Assembly: GCA_963792485.1 (NCBI GenBank)
Contig: CAWBWL010000001.1
Location: forward strand, 248,001 to 312,000
Source of the DNA: JANOYJ01 sp963792485
GTDB lineage: Bacteria; Pseudomonadota; Alphaproteobacteria; Rhizobiales; Rhizobiaceae
Reading direction: 5' to 3'
DNA length: 64,000 bases
Shown piece by piece: positions 33,456 through 43,383 of this stretch. The notes under the pieces were generated by a model, which saw nothing but the letters and a program-made list of their open reading frames with translations, made no database searches and had not been told where the DNA came from. The position numbers and the translations under genes are program-made. The first letter of the stretch is position 1; every line of letters starts with the position of its first letter.

Positions 33456-34403
33456 ATGAACCTTGTCAAAACCGGCATGCTGATTGCGGTGATGACCGCG
33501 CTGTTCATGCTGGTTGGCTATGGGATCGGCGGATCAGGCGGCATGTTTATCGCGCTGATCATTGCGCTCGCCATGAACGTTTTCTCCTGGTGGAATTCCG
33601 ACAAAATGGTGCTGCGCATGCACAATGCGGCTGAAGTCAGCGAGGAGAACGCGCCGGAGTTTTATTCCATAATCCGCGCATTGTCGGAGCGCGCGGGCCT
33701 GCCCATGCCGCGCGTCTACCTCATCAACAGCGAGCAGCCGAACGCCTTCGCCACCGGACGCAATCCAGAAAACGCCGCCGTTGCCGCCTCAACCGGCTTG
33801 TTGAACCAATTGACAAAGGAAGAAGTCGCCGGCGTTATGGCGCATGAGCTCGCCCACATCCAGTACCGCGACACGCTGACCATGACGGTGACCGCAACGC
33901 TTGCCGGCGCTATCTCGATGCTTGGCAATTTCGCGCTGTTCTTCGGCGGCGGCCGTGACCGCAACAGCCCGCTCGGCGGGCTGGGCACTTTGTTTGCAGT
34001 CATTGTTGCGCCATTTGCCGCGATGATTGTGCAGATGGCCGTGTCGCGCACCCGCGAATACGCCGCCGACCGGCGCGGCGCGGAAATCACCGGCAATCCG
34101 CTGTGGCTGGCCTCAGCGCTGACAAAGATTCAGGCGGCGGCGAAGCACATTCCCAACTACAGGGCCGAACGCTTCCCGGCGAGCGCGCATATGTTCATCA
34201 TCAACCCGCTGTTCGGCCTCGGCGCGGACTCGCTGTTTTCCACCCATCCCGCAACCGAGAGCCGCGTTGCTGCGCTTGAGGAAATGGCGGGAGAGTTCGC
34301 AAATGCGCCGCTTGAGGCCGCACCGGAACCCGAGCCTTCGGCCGAGCCCGAGCTAAACCCTTGGGGACGCAACGCCGCATCCAAAAACGGCCCGTGGTCT
34401 TGA
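33456..34403 (+). CDS. htpX: Membrane zinc protease HtpX
   Basis: An inner-membrane M48 metalloprotease for quality control of membrane proteins. It has 315 residues: two N-terminal helices (MLIAVMTALFMLVGYGIGG, MFIALIIALAMNVFSWW), HELAH at residues 130-134, and two helices after it. SRTREYAADRRGAEITGNP supplies the third zinc ligand region. The C-terminal Pro/Glu tail is variable in the family. ATG at 33456 (MNLVKTGMLIAVMTA) is standard. It overlaps the possible TTG start of rsmB by TTGA. Confidence 0.95.
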   Translation: MNLVKTGMLIAVMTALFMLVGYGIGGSGGMFIALIIALAMNVFSWWNSDKMVLRMHNAAEVSEENAPEFYSIIRALSERAGLPMPRVYLINSEQPNAFATGRNPENAAVAASTGLLNQLTKEEVAGVMAHELAHIQYRDTLTMTVTATLAGAISMLGNFALFFGGGRDRNSPLGGLGTLFAVIVAPFAAMIVQMAVSRTREYAADRRGAEITGNPLWLASALTKIQAAAKHIPNYRAERFPASAHMFIINPLFGLGADSLFSTHPATESRVAALEEMAGEFANAPLEAAPEPEPSAEPELNPWGRNAASKNGPWS

Positions 34404-35785
34404 GCGTTTCCGGTCCGGCAGCGCCCGCAAACCGCCGCATGAAGAACACCGGAACGCCGGGGAACGTCATCCCCGGTCTTGCCGTGCGCCAGGCCGCGCA
34501 GCGTCTGCTTGGCGCGGTCATCGACACGCGCACCTCGCTGGACGGCCTCACCGACGATGACCACGGCCATCCGCAGTTCCGCGCGCTCGATCCGCGCGAC
34601 CGCTCGCTCGTGCGTGCCATATTGTCCTCGGCGCTGCGGCACCGGGTGACCATCGAGCGCCTGGTCGCAGGCCTCCTCGACCGCCCTCTCCCGGGCAGCG
34701 CCAGTTCACTTTCCCATCTCCTTAATGTGGGCGCTGCGCAAATTCTGTTTCTGGATGTGCCGGATCATTCGGCAGTTGACCTTGCAGTTGAAAGCGCCAA
34801 GGCCGACCCGCGCAATGCCCGCTTTGCCGGTCTCGTCAATGCGATTTTGCGCGGCCTCATCCGAACAAAAGAGCAGTCGCTGCCGCAGATGCTTGCGCAA
34901 ACGCTTGACGCGCCGGACTGGTTCGTAAACCGCCTCGAGTCGGCCTATGGCGAGGGCAAAGCGCGCGCGATCCTGGCCATGCACCGGATTCCCGCGCCGC
35001 TCGACCTGACCGTGAAGTCCGAGCCGCAGGCTTGGGCCGGGAAACTCAATGGCTTGGTCCTTCCCACCGGCTCCGTGCGGCTCGAGAAATTTGACGGCAA
35101 AGTGTCTGATCTTGAAGGTTTTGCTGAAGGCGAATGGTGGGTGCAGGATGTTGCAGCTAGCCTTCCGGTTCGTCTGATGGGCGATATCAGGGGCAAACGC
35201 GTGGCTGATCTGTGCGCCGCGCCCGGCGGCAAGACCGCAGCCATGGCGCATGCGGGCGCGCAGGTGACCGCTGTCGACCTGTCCGCCTCCCGGTTGAAAC
35301 GGCTGGAGTCCAATCTGGCGCGCCTGAAACTGACGGTCGGAACGTTTGCGGGCAATCTCCTCGATTTCAAGCCGGACGAACTCTTCGACGCCATACTCCT
35401 CGACGCCCCCTGCTCATCCACCGGCACAGTGCGGCGACATCCTGACGTTGTCTGGACGAAAACGCCGCAGGACATTGCCAAACTGGCCGAGCTTCAGTTC
35501 AAACTCCTGCGCCATGCGGCAACACTGGTGAAACCGGGCGGCACGCTCCTGTTTTCCAATTGCTCGCTTGACCCGCTGGAAGGTGAGGAGCTTGCCCAGA
35601 AATTTCTCGACGCAGGGCCTGGCTATTCGGCCGTGCCGGTTGAGCCTCTTGAACTGCCCGGCTTGGAACATCTCAATTCGCCACAGGGTTATCTGCGCAC
35701 AACGCCTGCGGACCTTGACCTAGGCCGGCTGGAAATGTCCGGCATGGACGGCTTCTTCGCCGCGCGGTTCCGGCGCGCTGAATAA
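34400..35785 (+). CDS. rsmB: 16S rRNA m5C967 methyltransferase-like RsmB
   Basis: It methylates a cytosine in 16S rRNA. The N-terminal part is NusB-like (VRQAAQRLLGAVIDTRTSLD, DRSLVRAILSSALRHRVTIE, NAILRGL). The methyltransferase part has VADLCAAPGGKTAAMAHAGA (SAM), DAPCSSTGTVRRHPDV and FSNCSLDPLEGEE with its Cys. About 461 residues from TTG at 34400, which overlaps the htpX stop (TTGA); ATG at 34439 is an alternative that fits some family members better. No clear ribosome site precedes either, so coupling to htpX is likely. Confidence 0.93.
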   Translation: MSVSGPAAPANRRMKNTGTPGNVIPGLAVRQAAQRLLGAVIDTRTSLDGLTDDDHGHPQFRALDPRDRSLVRAILSSALRHRVTIERLVAGLLDRPLPGSASSLSHLLNVGAAQILFLDVPDHSAVDLAVESAKADPRNARFAGLVNAILRGLIRTKEQSLPQMLAQTLDAPDWFVNRLESAYGEGKARAILAMHRIPAPLDLTVKSEPQAWAGKLNGLVLPTGSVRLEKFDGKVSDLEGFAEGEWWVQDVAASLPVRLMGDIRGKRVADLCAAPGGKTAAMAHAGAQVTAVDLSASRLKRLESNLARLKLTVGTFAGNLLDFKPDELFDAILLDAPCSSTGTVRRHPDVVWTKTPQDIAKLAELQFKLLRHAATLVKPGGTLLFSNCSLDPLEGEELAQKFLDAGPGYSAVPVEPLELPGLEHLNSPQGYLRTTPADLDLGRLEMSGMDGFFAARFRRAE

Positions 35786-35876
35786 AGCGAACTAAACTGT
35801 TCACCCGCGCGCTTAGCGCTTGTGCGGGCGTGATGCGCCGCTATGATTCACGCCGGGGAACGGCGGGCAGGAACCA

Positions 35877-37616
35877 GTGGAGACCGGAGTATTGGCAAGC
35901 GGTTTGGCTTCAGAGCCACGGCTGTGGGGATTGGTGGCCGGCGAAGCCTGGCGCCGGTTTCGCCGCCGCATGCGCTCGGGCCCGATTGCGCGCTGGCGCT
36001 TTGCCGGGCGCGCGCCTGACCGCATCCTCATCGCCCCGCCGGACCTGCGCAACGCCGACCCGCACACAGCGCAGGAGTTTTACGCCGGCCGCTATTATCT
36101 GGCGGGCGTGGTTGTCGAAACACGCGGCCAGTCGCCGTTTCTGGTCGATGCGCCCAATCCATCCTGGGCGCGGGCGCTGCATAATTTTCAGTGGCTGCGC
36201 CATATGCGCGAGGCCGGCACTGACATTGCCGCCGCCCATGCGCGCGCGCTCGTCAATGACTGGATCAGCACGGATGGGCGCAGCGTCACCGGGCTGAGTT
36301 GGGATCCGGAAATTGTCGCCCAGCGGCTGATCGCCTGGCTGCAGCATTCCAATGTGATCCTGAAGGGCGCGGACCTGTCCTTCTACCGCAGTTTTCTCAA
36401 ATCATTGGCGCTACAAATCCGCTATCTGCGCCGCCTTGCCCCTGAGCTTGAGGCCGGCGAGCCGCGCTTGACGGCCCGCATTGCCCTTGCTTTCGCCACG
36501 CTCGCTTTGCCAAGCTCGGCCATCAAGCAGCGTGCGGCGGCGCGCAATCTCGAACAGGATTTGAAAGAGCAGATCCTGCCCGATGGCGGGCATGTTTCGC
36601 GCAATCCGCTGGTTCTGCTCGAGCTCCTCGCCGACCTTTTGCCGCTGCGCCAAACCTATGCGATCCAGTCCGCGGCGCCGCCGCAGGCGCTGATTGCAGC
36701 CATTGAGCGCATGCTGCCCGCATTGCGCTTCTTCCGCCATCAGGACGGCGCGCTGGCGCTGTTCAATGGCGTTGGCCTTACCCGCTCCGAGCGCGTTGTC
36801 GCGGTGCTGCGCCATGACGAAAGCGGCGGCGCGCCGCTCCTGTCCGCCCCGCATTCCGGCTATCAGCGTCTTGCCATGGGCGGCGTCACGGTTATTGCCG
36901 ACACTGGCAGGCCGCCGCCGGTCAGCGCGTCGCGCGAGGCCAATGCCGGGTGTCTCTCGTTTGAAATGTCATCCGGCAAGCATCGCTGTATCGTCAATGC
37001 CGGGCTTGACCGTAACGGTCCGGAAGAATTCCGCGCCCTTGCGCGCGCCACGGCCGCGCATTCGACCGCAACGCTGAACGACACCTCATCCTGCCGCTTT
37101 TCCCTGTCTCCCGGCATGACCAGAATGCTGGGCACCGCGCTCATCGGCGGCCCCAAGACAGTGACGCTGGAGCGCAGCGATGGCGATGGCTGGCAGGGTT
37201 TCACCGCCCGCCATGACGGCTACGCGCCCGCTTTCAACCTCTTGCACGAACGCAGCCTTGTTCTGTCCAATTCCGGCTCGGTTCTGGAAGGCACGGACCG
37301 GTTCACGCGGGCCAATTCAAAGCAGAACGGCGGCAACCGCGCGGATATGGCGGTCATCCGGTTCCATTTGCATCCAAACATCCGCCCGATCATCAATGCG
37401 GAAGGGCATTTGATGCTTCTGGCCGAAGGCGGCGATTCCTGGGTGTTTACCTGCGCGGAGATTGAGCCCAAGCTCGACCAGTCGATCTTCTTTGCAGGAG
37501 TGACGGGTCCGGTCAGAACTCAGGCAATCATATTGGAATGCTCCGTATCGAACGTTCCGCAAGTGCACTGGCGCTTCACCCGCACCGCGCTTGGCGCTTT
37601 TTCACAGCGCGGTTAG
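35877..37616 (+). CDS. Heparinase II/III-like protein
   Basis: A 579-residue protein. WLRHMREAG and GLSWDPEIVAQRLIAWLQHS are the alpha-helical toroid part; the C-terminal part is the beta-sandwich of the heparinase II/III family (for example GGHVSRNPLVLLELLADLLP and HDGYAPAFNLLHERSLVLS). No obvious signal peptide. It lies between rsmB and purH, a position conserved in Rhizobiales as I recall. It is thought to act on acidic polysaccharide, but the substrate has not been shown. Start GTG at 35877. Confidence 0.88.
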   Translation: METGVLASGLASEPRLWGLVAGEAWRRFRRRMRSGPIARWRFAGRAPDRILIAPPDLRNADPHTAQEFYAGRYYLAGVVVETRGQSPFLVDAPNPSWARALHNFQWLRHMREAGTDIAAAHARALVNDWISTDGRSVTGLSWDPEIVAQRLIAWLQHSNVILKGADLSFYRSFLKSLALQIRYLRRLAPELEAGEPRLTARIALAFATLALPSSAIKQRAAARNLEQDLKEQILPDGGHVSRNPLVLLELLADLLPLRQTYAIQSAAPPQALIAAIERMLPALRFFRHQDGALALFNGVGLTRSERVVAVLRHDESGGAPLLSAPHSGYQRLAMGGVTVIADTGRPPPVSASREANAGCLSFEMSSGKHRCIVNAGLDRNGPEEFRALARATAAHSTATLNDTSSCRFSLSPGMTRMLGTALIGGPKTVTLERSDGDGWQGFTARHDGYAPAFNLLHERSLVLSNSGSVLEGTDRFTRANSKQNGGNRADMAVIRFHLHPNIRPIINAEGHLMLLAEGGDSWVFTCAEIEPKLDQSIFFAGVTGPVRTQAIILECSVSNVPQVHWRFTRTALGAFSQRG

Positions 37617-37682
37617 CCTCGAAGGTGGCATAGCCAAACCAATGGTGCTAACCGCCCGGCCAAGACAAATCCGGGGCTTCCC

Positions 37683-39301
37683 ATGGCGGTCACATCCAAG
37701 AATATTCCTGCGCCTGATTTGCGCAAGGTCAAGCGCGCATTGGTATCAGTTTCCGACAAATCCGGCCTGATCGAGTTTGCCAAAAAGCTCACTGCGCTCG
37801 GTGTTGAGCTCGTCTCAACCGGCGGTACGCGCAAGGCGATCGCGGATGCGGGAATTGCGGTGCGAGATGTCAGTGATCTTACCAATTTTCCGGAAATCAT
37901 GGACGGCCGTGTCAAGACCCTGCACCCCGGTGTGCATGGCGGCCTCTTGGCCGTGCGCGGCGATGATGACCATGTCGCCGCGATGATTGAGCACGACATT
38001 GCCGAAATTGACCTTGCCATCATCAATCTCTACCCATTCGAGGAAGTTCAGGCCAAGGGCGCAGACTACGCGACGAGCGTCGAGAACATTGACATTGGCG
38101 GCCCGGCCATGATCCGCGCGGCGGCGAAAAACCATGCCTATGTGGCGGTGGTGGTGGACCCGGCGGATTATGAGAAAGTGGCCGAAACCCTCGCCGCCCA
38201 TAAAGGATCAACAACGCTGCGCCTGCGTCAGGAGCTTGCCGCCAAGGCCTTCGCCCGCACCGGAGCCTATGACGCGCTGATCTCGAACTGGTTTGCGCAA
38301 ACGCTTGAAACGCCCGTGCCGGATTTCCGCGCCATTGGCGGCCGTCTTGCGCAGACCCTGCGCTATGGCGAAAATCCGCACCAGAGCGCCGGTTTTTACC
38401 GCACCGGAGAGCAGCGCCCCGGCGTGGCAACCGCGCGGCAATTGCAAGGCAAGCAGCTCTCTTACAACAACATCAACGACACCGATGCGGCGTTCGAGCT
38501 GGTTGCCGAGTTTGACCCAGAGCGCACCGCAGCCGTCGCCATCATCAAGCACGCCAACCCCTGCGGCGTTGCCGAAGGCAGGACATTGCGCGAAGCCTAT
38601 CTCGCAGCTCTGTCCTGCGACCCGACATCCGCATTCGGCGGCATTATCGCGCTGAACCGGGCAATTGACGCCGAAGCGGCAGAAGAAATCGTCAAGACCT
38701 TCACCGAAGTCATCATCGCCCCGGGTGCCTCAAAAGAGGCGCAAGCGATCATTGCGGCCAAGAAAAACCTGCGCCTGCTCGTCACCGATTCCCTGCCCGA
38801 CCCGCGCGCGCCGGGCATTTTCGCCAAAACAGTGTCCGGCGGCCTGCTCGTCCAGTCGCGCGACAGCGTCACAGCGGATGATCTTGAGCTGAAAGTCGTC
38901 ACCAAGCGCGCGCCAACCGCACAGGAGAAATCGCCGATCTGCGCTTTGCCTTCCGCGTTGCAAAGCACGTCAAATCCAACGCGATCGTCTACGCCCGCGA
39001 CGGCGCGGCGGTCGGCATTGGCGCGGGGCAGATGAGCCGGGTGGATTCCTCGCGCATCGCCGCGCGCAAGGCCGAAGACGCAGCCCTCGCCAATGGCTGG
39101 GCCGAACCGCGAACCAAAGGCTCAGTCGTCGCCTCCGACGCCTTCTTCCCCTTCGCCGACGGCCTGATCTCAGCCATAGAAGCCGGCGCGACCGCCGTCA
39201 TCCAGCCCGGCGGCTCCCAGCGCGATCAGGAGGTGATCGACGCAGCGGATGCGCGCGGGATTGCGATGGTGTTTACGGGGGCGAGGCATTTCCGGCATTG
39301 A
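37683..39301 (+). CDS. purH: Bifunctional AICAR transformylase/IMP cyclohydrolase PurH, one frameshift
   Basis: It performs the last two steps of IMP synthesis. The IMP cyclohydrolase half starts VKRALVSVSDKSGLIEFAKK and STGGTRKAIADAGIAV; the AICAR half has RYGENPHQSAGFY, KQLSYNNINDTDAA and IIKHANPCGVAEG. A single-base loss near 38926 (GAG in place of GAGG) separates APTAQE from IADLRFAFRVAKHVKSNAIV. The protein continues to GARHFRH at 39301. All motifs are conserved and the gene is normally essential for purine synthesis, so I read this as a sequence error. Confidence 0.93.
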
Positions 39302-39309
39302 GGCTCAGC

Positions 39310-39451
39310 CTGACTCTCCCTCACCTGATTCGCTGCGCGAACCGTCCTCTCCCCGGAGGGTCGGGGGGGAAGAACGCGGCTGCCTGCTTGTTCTCCTCGA
39401 CCCCACGGGGAGAGGACAGTCTTGCGCACCAAGACAGGTGAGGGAGAGTTG
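39310..39451. repeat. Dispersed palindromic repeat, copy 1
   Basis: Imperfect inverted repeat with arms of about 44 bases: ACTCTCCCTCACCTG ... GTCCTCTCCCC at the left and the reverse complement at 39407-39451 (GGGGAGAGGACAG ... CAGGTGAGGGAGAGT). A related half element is at 47333-47415. It lies between the convergent purH and MFS genes. The pattern is typical of intergenic palindromes in Rhizobiales genomes. Confidence 0.75.
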
Positions 39452-39459
39452 GAAGACGG

Positions 39460-40848
39460 CTACACCTTGTCATCCGCCACCACCGCCGCCGGATAGGGCG
39501 TGCGCCAGAGGATGGCGAGGCCGACGACGAAGAAGATGATCAGCATCGCCATGCCAAGCCGGGCGGAGCCGGACAGCGCCGTGACGGTCGCCACTGTGAA
39601 CGGCGCCATGAACGATGTGGCGCGGCCGGACAGCGCATAAATCCCGAAATACCGCCCCGCCTCATCGGCGCTGACGCTGCGCGCCATGTAGGAGCGCGAT
39701 GAGGCCTGCACCGGACCGAAGGCGACGCCGATCAGCAGGCCATAGAGAATGTAGGCCTTCTCCGCCGCCGTGCCGAACAGCCCGCCGCTGTCATCCGCCG
39801 GAAGCTGTAACAGGCCAAACAGCGTGAAGCCGGGGCCGGTGGAGACAATGCCGATCGTCGCAATGATCAGAAGGACAATGCAGAACGTCACCACGCGCTT
39901 CGAGCCGAGTAGCGTGTCAACGCGGCTGGCGACCAGACAGCCGATGATCGCCACGACATTCAAGATGATGCCGTAAATGCCGATCTCCATCGTTGCCCAG
40001 CCGAACATGACTGCGGCAAACGTTCCGCCCAAGCAGCAACAGCCCGTTGACGCCGTCCTGATAGATCATCCGTGAAATCAGAAACCGGAATATCCCGGGG
40101 CGCTGACGCACTTCGCCAAGCGTATCTTTAAGTTCACTGAGACCCTCACTGCACCGCCTTGCCAAGCGGCATGCCCTTTCCAAGATCGGGCGTGAAGAAG
40201 AACATCGGCAGAATGAACACCAGATACCAGAGGCCGGAGATCGGCCCTGAAAGCCGGTCAGCCTCGGCTTGCTTCGGATCAAGCCCGAACAGCGGATCAC
40301 CGCCCAGATATGGTCTTGCCGGTCTCAGGCGAGCCTGAGAGAAAGCCGACAATGAAGATCAGCACCATCATGCCGCCCAGATAGCCAAGGCCCCAGGCAA
40401 TGTTGGAGACCTTCCCGATGTTCTCCTTGGACACCAGCCGCGGCATCATGGAATCGTTGAAGACAATCGAAAACTCCGCCGCGATGGAGGCGAGTACAAA
40501 CAAGATCGCTGGAATGAGCAGCGATGAGCCCGGCGCCGCATACCAGAGCAGGCACAGGCTGATGATCTTGATCGAGGCAAAAAACGCGATCCACGGCTTG
40601 CGCGGGCCGGTCTGGTCGGCGATTGAACCAAGGATCGGCGACATGATCGCAATGATGAAACCGGCCGCCGCCGCAGCGTAGCTCCACACGGCCTGCCCAT
40701 GCACGGGATCTTCCGCAAGCCGCGAGACGAAATACGGCCCGAAAATAAAGGTCGTGACAATGGTGAAAAACGGCTGCGCCGCCCAGTCGAACATCATCCA
40801 GCCATAAATGCCGCGCTTTGGAATGCCCGGTTTGCCGAGTTCAGCCAT
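39460..40848 (-). CDS. MFS transporter of the UMF1/Atg22-like type, with frameshifts
   Basis: Joined over frames this is a protein of about 460 residues. The start MAELGKPGIPKRGIYGWMMF and DWAAQPFFTIVTTFIFGPYF match the bacterial UMF1 family of major facilitator proteins. Other parts: FIIAIMSPILGSIADQTGPR, NDSMMPRLVSKENIGKVSNI, FRFLISRMIYQDGVNG, and the C-terminal helices. Frames change near 40310, 40150 and 40030. Substrate unknown. ATG at 40848 gives the expected N-terminus; the frame extends to 40926. Confidence 0.8.
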
Positions 40849-40922
40849 TATCCCCTCCCGTGCGCCGTCCGCTGATTCTGCGCCGATCATGTCAGGCGGC
40901 GGCGAAAGCGCAAGCAGCGCTT

Positions 40923-41556
40923 TCACAGCTCAACCATATGGTCATCCAGCTCATTGGTGTCCCTGTGTGATTTCGGGAAATGTTCTTTCAGCAGCGCGCC
41001 GGATTTCTCAATCGCCAGAAGATAGCCTTCCGCAAGCTTGCCGCGCTTGGCGTGGTCGATCAGCAGCGAGACGATACCGTCCCACTCTTCTTGGCTGCAC
41101 CCGCAGATCAATCGCCTCATCCGCCACCACTTCCGCGTAGCGCTCGGCAAGCGACACGAAAATCAGAACGCCGGTGCGCCGTTTGGTGACATGGATGTTG
41201 CGCGACAGGAACTGCGACTGCGCGTTCTGGTGCGCCCGCTCATACTGCGTGCGCCGCGAGACGAGCCAGAGCCGCGCGCCGGGGAGGAACCAGAGCACCG
41301 TCAGCGCGCAGAAATAGGCTGCGGCCAGCGCGAGCGCGAAATCCTCGGCGCTGATTTGATACCAAAGATAATGCAGGACAAGCGCCGTGATACAGGCGGC
41401 GATGATCGCGGCGAAGGAGATGGCAAAGCCGGCAGCCGCGAAATAATCATCCGAGCGCCGCGCGAGAACCGCATAAATCTCGCCATCCGTCTGCATTTCG
41501 GCAGCGTGAATAGCCTTGGCGATGGCTTCATGCTCGGCTGCTGACAATATGTTCAT
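40923..41556 (-). CDS. TPM-domain membrane protein, one frameshift
   Basis: About 210 residues. The N-terminal TPM part (LSAAEHEAIAKAIHAAEMQT with DGEIYAVLARRSDDY) is followed by two hydrophobic helices and HVTKRRTGVLIFVSLAERYA. After a frame change near 41100 (CGATCTGCGGGTGCAG) it continues with EEWDGIVSLLIDHAKRGKLA to the end. Second TPM gene of the LemA cluster, 3 bases after the first. Function not known; TPM domains occur in thylakoid repair (TLP18.3) and bacterial envelope proteins. Confidence 0.8.
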
Positions 41557-41559
41557 GAC

Positions 41560-42407
41560 CTACCAGCTCCCCGATGATCCGCCGCCGCCGGACGAGCCGC
41601 CGCCACCGGAAAATCCGCCGCCTCCGCCGCCCGACGACCAGCCGCCCCCTCCGGATGACCAGCCGCCGCCCGATGATCCGCCATCCCGCCCGGGCCTCGT
41701 GTCGATTGTCATCCCAAGCCATCTGTATTTGTGCGGCGCGATCTTCTGGCCGAACAGGCGCACCAAAAGCGGGATCAGCATTGAGCCGAGGAATATGCAG
41801 ACGAACATGGTGATGAAAATCACCTCGAACCAGTCAATGTCTGCGCCGATATCGACAATATTGCGTTTCGCCCGCGCCTCGACCTCCGCCGCATCGCCGG
41901 AAAGCACCCGCACAATGTCCTGCGCGCCCGCCACAATGCCGCCGCCAAAATCGCCGCTGCGGAATTTCGGCACGATGGTCTGGTTGATGATGACGCTCGA
42001 CAGCGCATCGGTCATCGTGCCTTCCAGCCCGTAGCCGACCTCAATGCGCAATTTCCGGTCATCGCGCGCGACCAGCAGCAAAACGCCATTATCCTCCTGA
42101 TCCTGCCCCAGCTGCCATTGCCGGAATGTCCGGTTGGCGAAATCCTCCAGCGCCTCGCCTTCAAGCGAGGGCAGGGTCAAAACAACGACCTGATCGGACG
42201 ATTTCTTCTCAAACGCTTCAAACTCACCCCTCAGCGCCGCCTCCTGCGAAGCGTCCAACAGATCGGCAAGATCAACAATCCGGTCCGTCAGCGCCGGGAT
42301 TTCCAGCGCCCTGACCGGCGCTGCGGTGAAAACAGCGAAGCAGGACAAGACAAATGAACAGCGCGCAGAGCCGCGAGCCTGAAAGACTCCTGCGGATGGC
42401 GCTGGTC
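41560..42407 (-). CDS. TPM-domain (YgcG-type) exported membrane protein; possible frameshift in signal peptide
   Basis: A TPM domain (LTDRIVDLADLLDASQEAAL, QVVVLTLPSLEGEALEDFAN, ARDDRKLRIEVGYGLEGTMT), one transmembrane helix (VIFITMFVCIFLGSMLIPLL), and a Gly/Ser-rich tail (SGGGGGGFSGGGGSSGGGGS). Without correction the frame opens only at about 42348 with a weak TTG start. An ATG at 42407 in the next frame would give a good signal peptide (MTSAIRRSLSGSRLCALFIC) joining at about 42335, so one base is probably lost or added there. Middle gene of lemA - TPM - TPM. Confidence 0.8.
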
Positions 42408-42433
42408 ATTGTGATCTGTCCGTGTTGGCCGCT

Positions 42434-43036
42434 TTAGAACTTCACCTTCGGCACTTCCATCTTGTCCTCGCTGACCGTGAACGTCTCATACGGCTTGTTG
42501 CCGGTCCACCAGAGCCAGGCCCAGATCGCGCTTGGCAGCGTCTTAAGCGAGGTGTTGTAGACCCGCACCGCCTCAATATAGTCGCGCCGCGCCACGGCGA
42601 TCCGGTTTTCCGTGCCCTCGATCTGCGATTGCAGCGCCAGAAAGTTCTGGTTGGATTTCAAATCCGGATAGGCCTCGGCCACCGCAAGCAGCCGCCCAAG
42701 CGAGCCGGTGATCGCCGACTGGTTCTCCTGAAATGTCTTGAACGCGTCCGGATTGGTCAGGATATCCGCAGGAACCTGGACTTGCGTTGCCTTCGCCCGC
42801 GCCTCCACAACACCCTCCAGCACATCCTTCTCCTGCGCGGCAAAACCCTTCACGGTCTCCACAAGATTGGGAATGAGATCGGCCCGGCGCTGATACTGGT
42901 TCAAAACCTCGCTCCAGGCCGCTTTCGCCTGCTCTTCGGCCGTCGGTATCGTATTGAAGCCGCAGCCGGACAGAAACGCCGCCATCAAGGCGAACAGCGC
43001 GGCAAGGGTGGAAAGGCGGATTGCGCTTGAATTCAT
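42434..43036 (-). CDS. lemA: LemA-family lipoprotein
   Basis: A 200-residue protein. The N-terminal LAALFALMAAFLSGCGFNTI has a lipobox (LSGC). EEQAKAAWSEVLNQYQRRAD, LIPNLVETVKGFAAQEKDVL and FLALQSQIEGTENRIAVARR are the LemA coiled-coil segments; it ends YETFTVSEDKMEVPKVKF. Start ATG at 43036; the frame continues to 43078. First gene of the lemA - TPM - TPM unit, whose role is unknown. Confidence 0.93.
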   Translation of the reverse strand: MNSSAIRLSTLAALFALMAAFLSGCGFNTIPTAEEQAKAAWSEVLNQYQRRADLIPNLVETVKGFAAQEKDVLEGVVEARAKATQVQVPADILTNPDAFKTFQENQSAITGSLGRLLAVAEAYPDLKSNQNFLALQSQIEGTENRIAVARRDYIEAVRVYNTSLKTLPSAIWAWLWWTGNKPYETFTVSEDKMEVPKVKF

Positions 43037-43134
43037 AAGTCTCTCCGGCCGCCAGAAGGGTGGCATTCTTCGCGCCAACCTTATAGTGTCTTTTCAAACA
43101 TGCAAAACGGCCAATCAGAGCGGGGAATGTGGCA

Positions 43135-43383
43135 ATGCCCGATCATGAAGACGAGGAACGGCAGAGGGAAGCGCGAAGGATATTGAGGTCAATGTCCGAA
43201 TCACGGCGAGCTTTCAGAGGAACAAACGAGGAGCTTCGCCGCGAACTTCCCAATCTGGCCGAGCCCGTGCCGGACGACCCTGCTGAGACTTGGGTCTCGG
43301 TGTATGCGCGTATTGTTGCGCTTGTTATCACAGTCGCGGCCTTTTTGTACTACGCCATCCATTTGAGTGTCATTCAGCCATGA
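43135..43383 (+). CDS. Small single-helix membrane protein
   Basis: An 82-residue protein: a charged N-terminal half (DHEDEERQREARRILRSMSE), then a membrane helix (YARIVALVITVAAFLYYAIH). GGGGA stands about 8 bases before the ATG at 43135; a GTG at 43129 is possible. The stop overlaps the pdxY start (ATGA), so the two are probably coupled. No family recognised. A regulatory role for pdxY is possible but only from position. Confidence 0.65.
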   Translation: MPDHEDEERQREARRILRSMSESRRAFRGTNEELRRELPNLAEPVPDDPAETWVSVYARIVALVITVAAFLYYAIHLSVIQP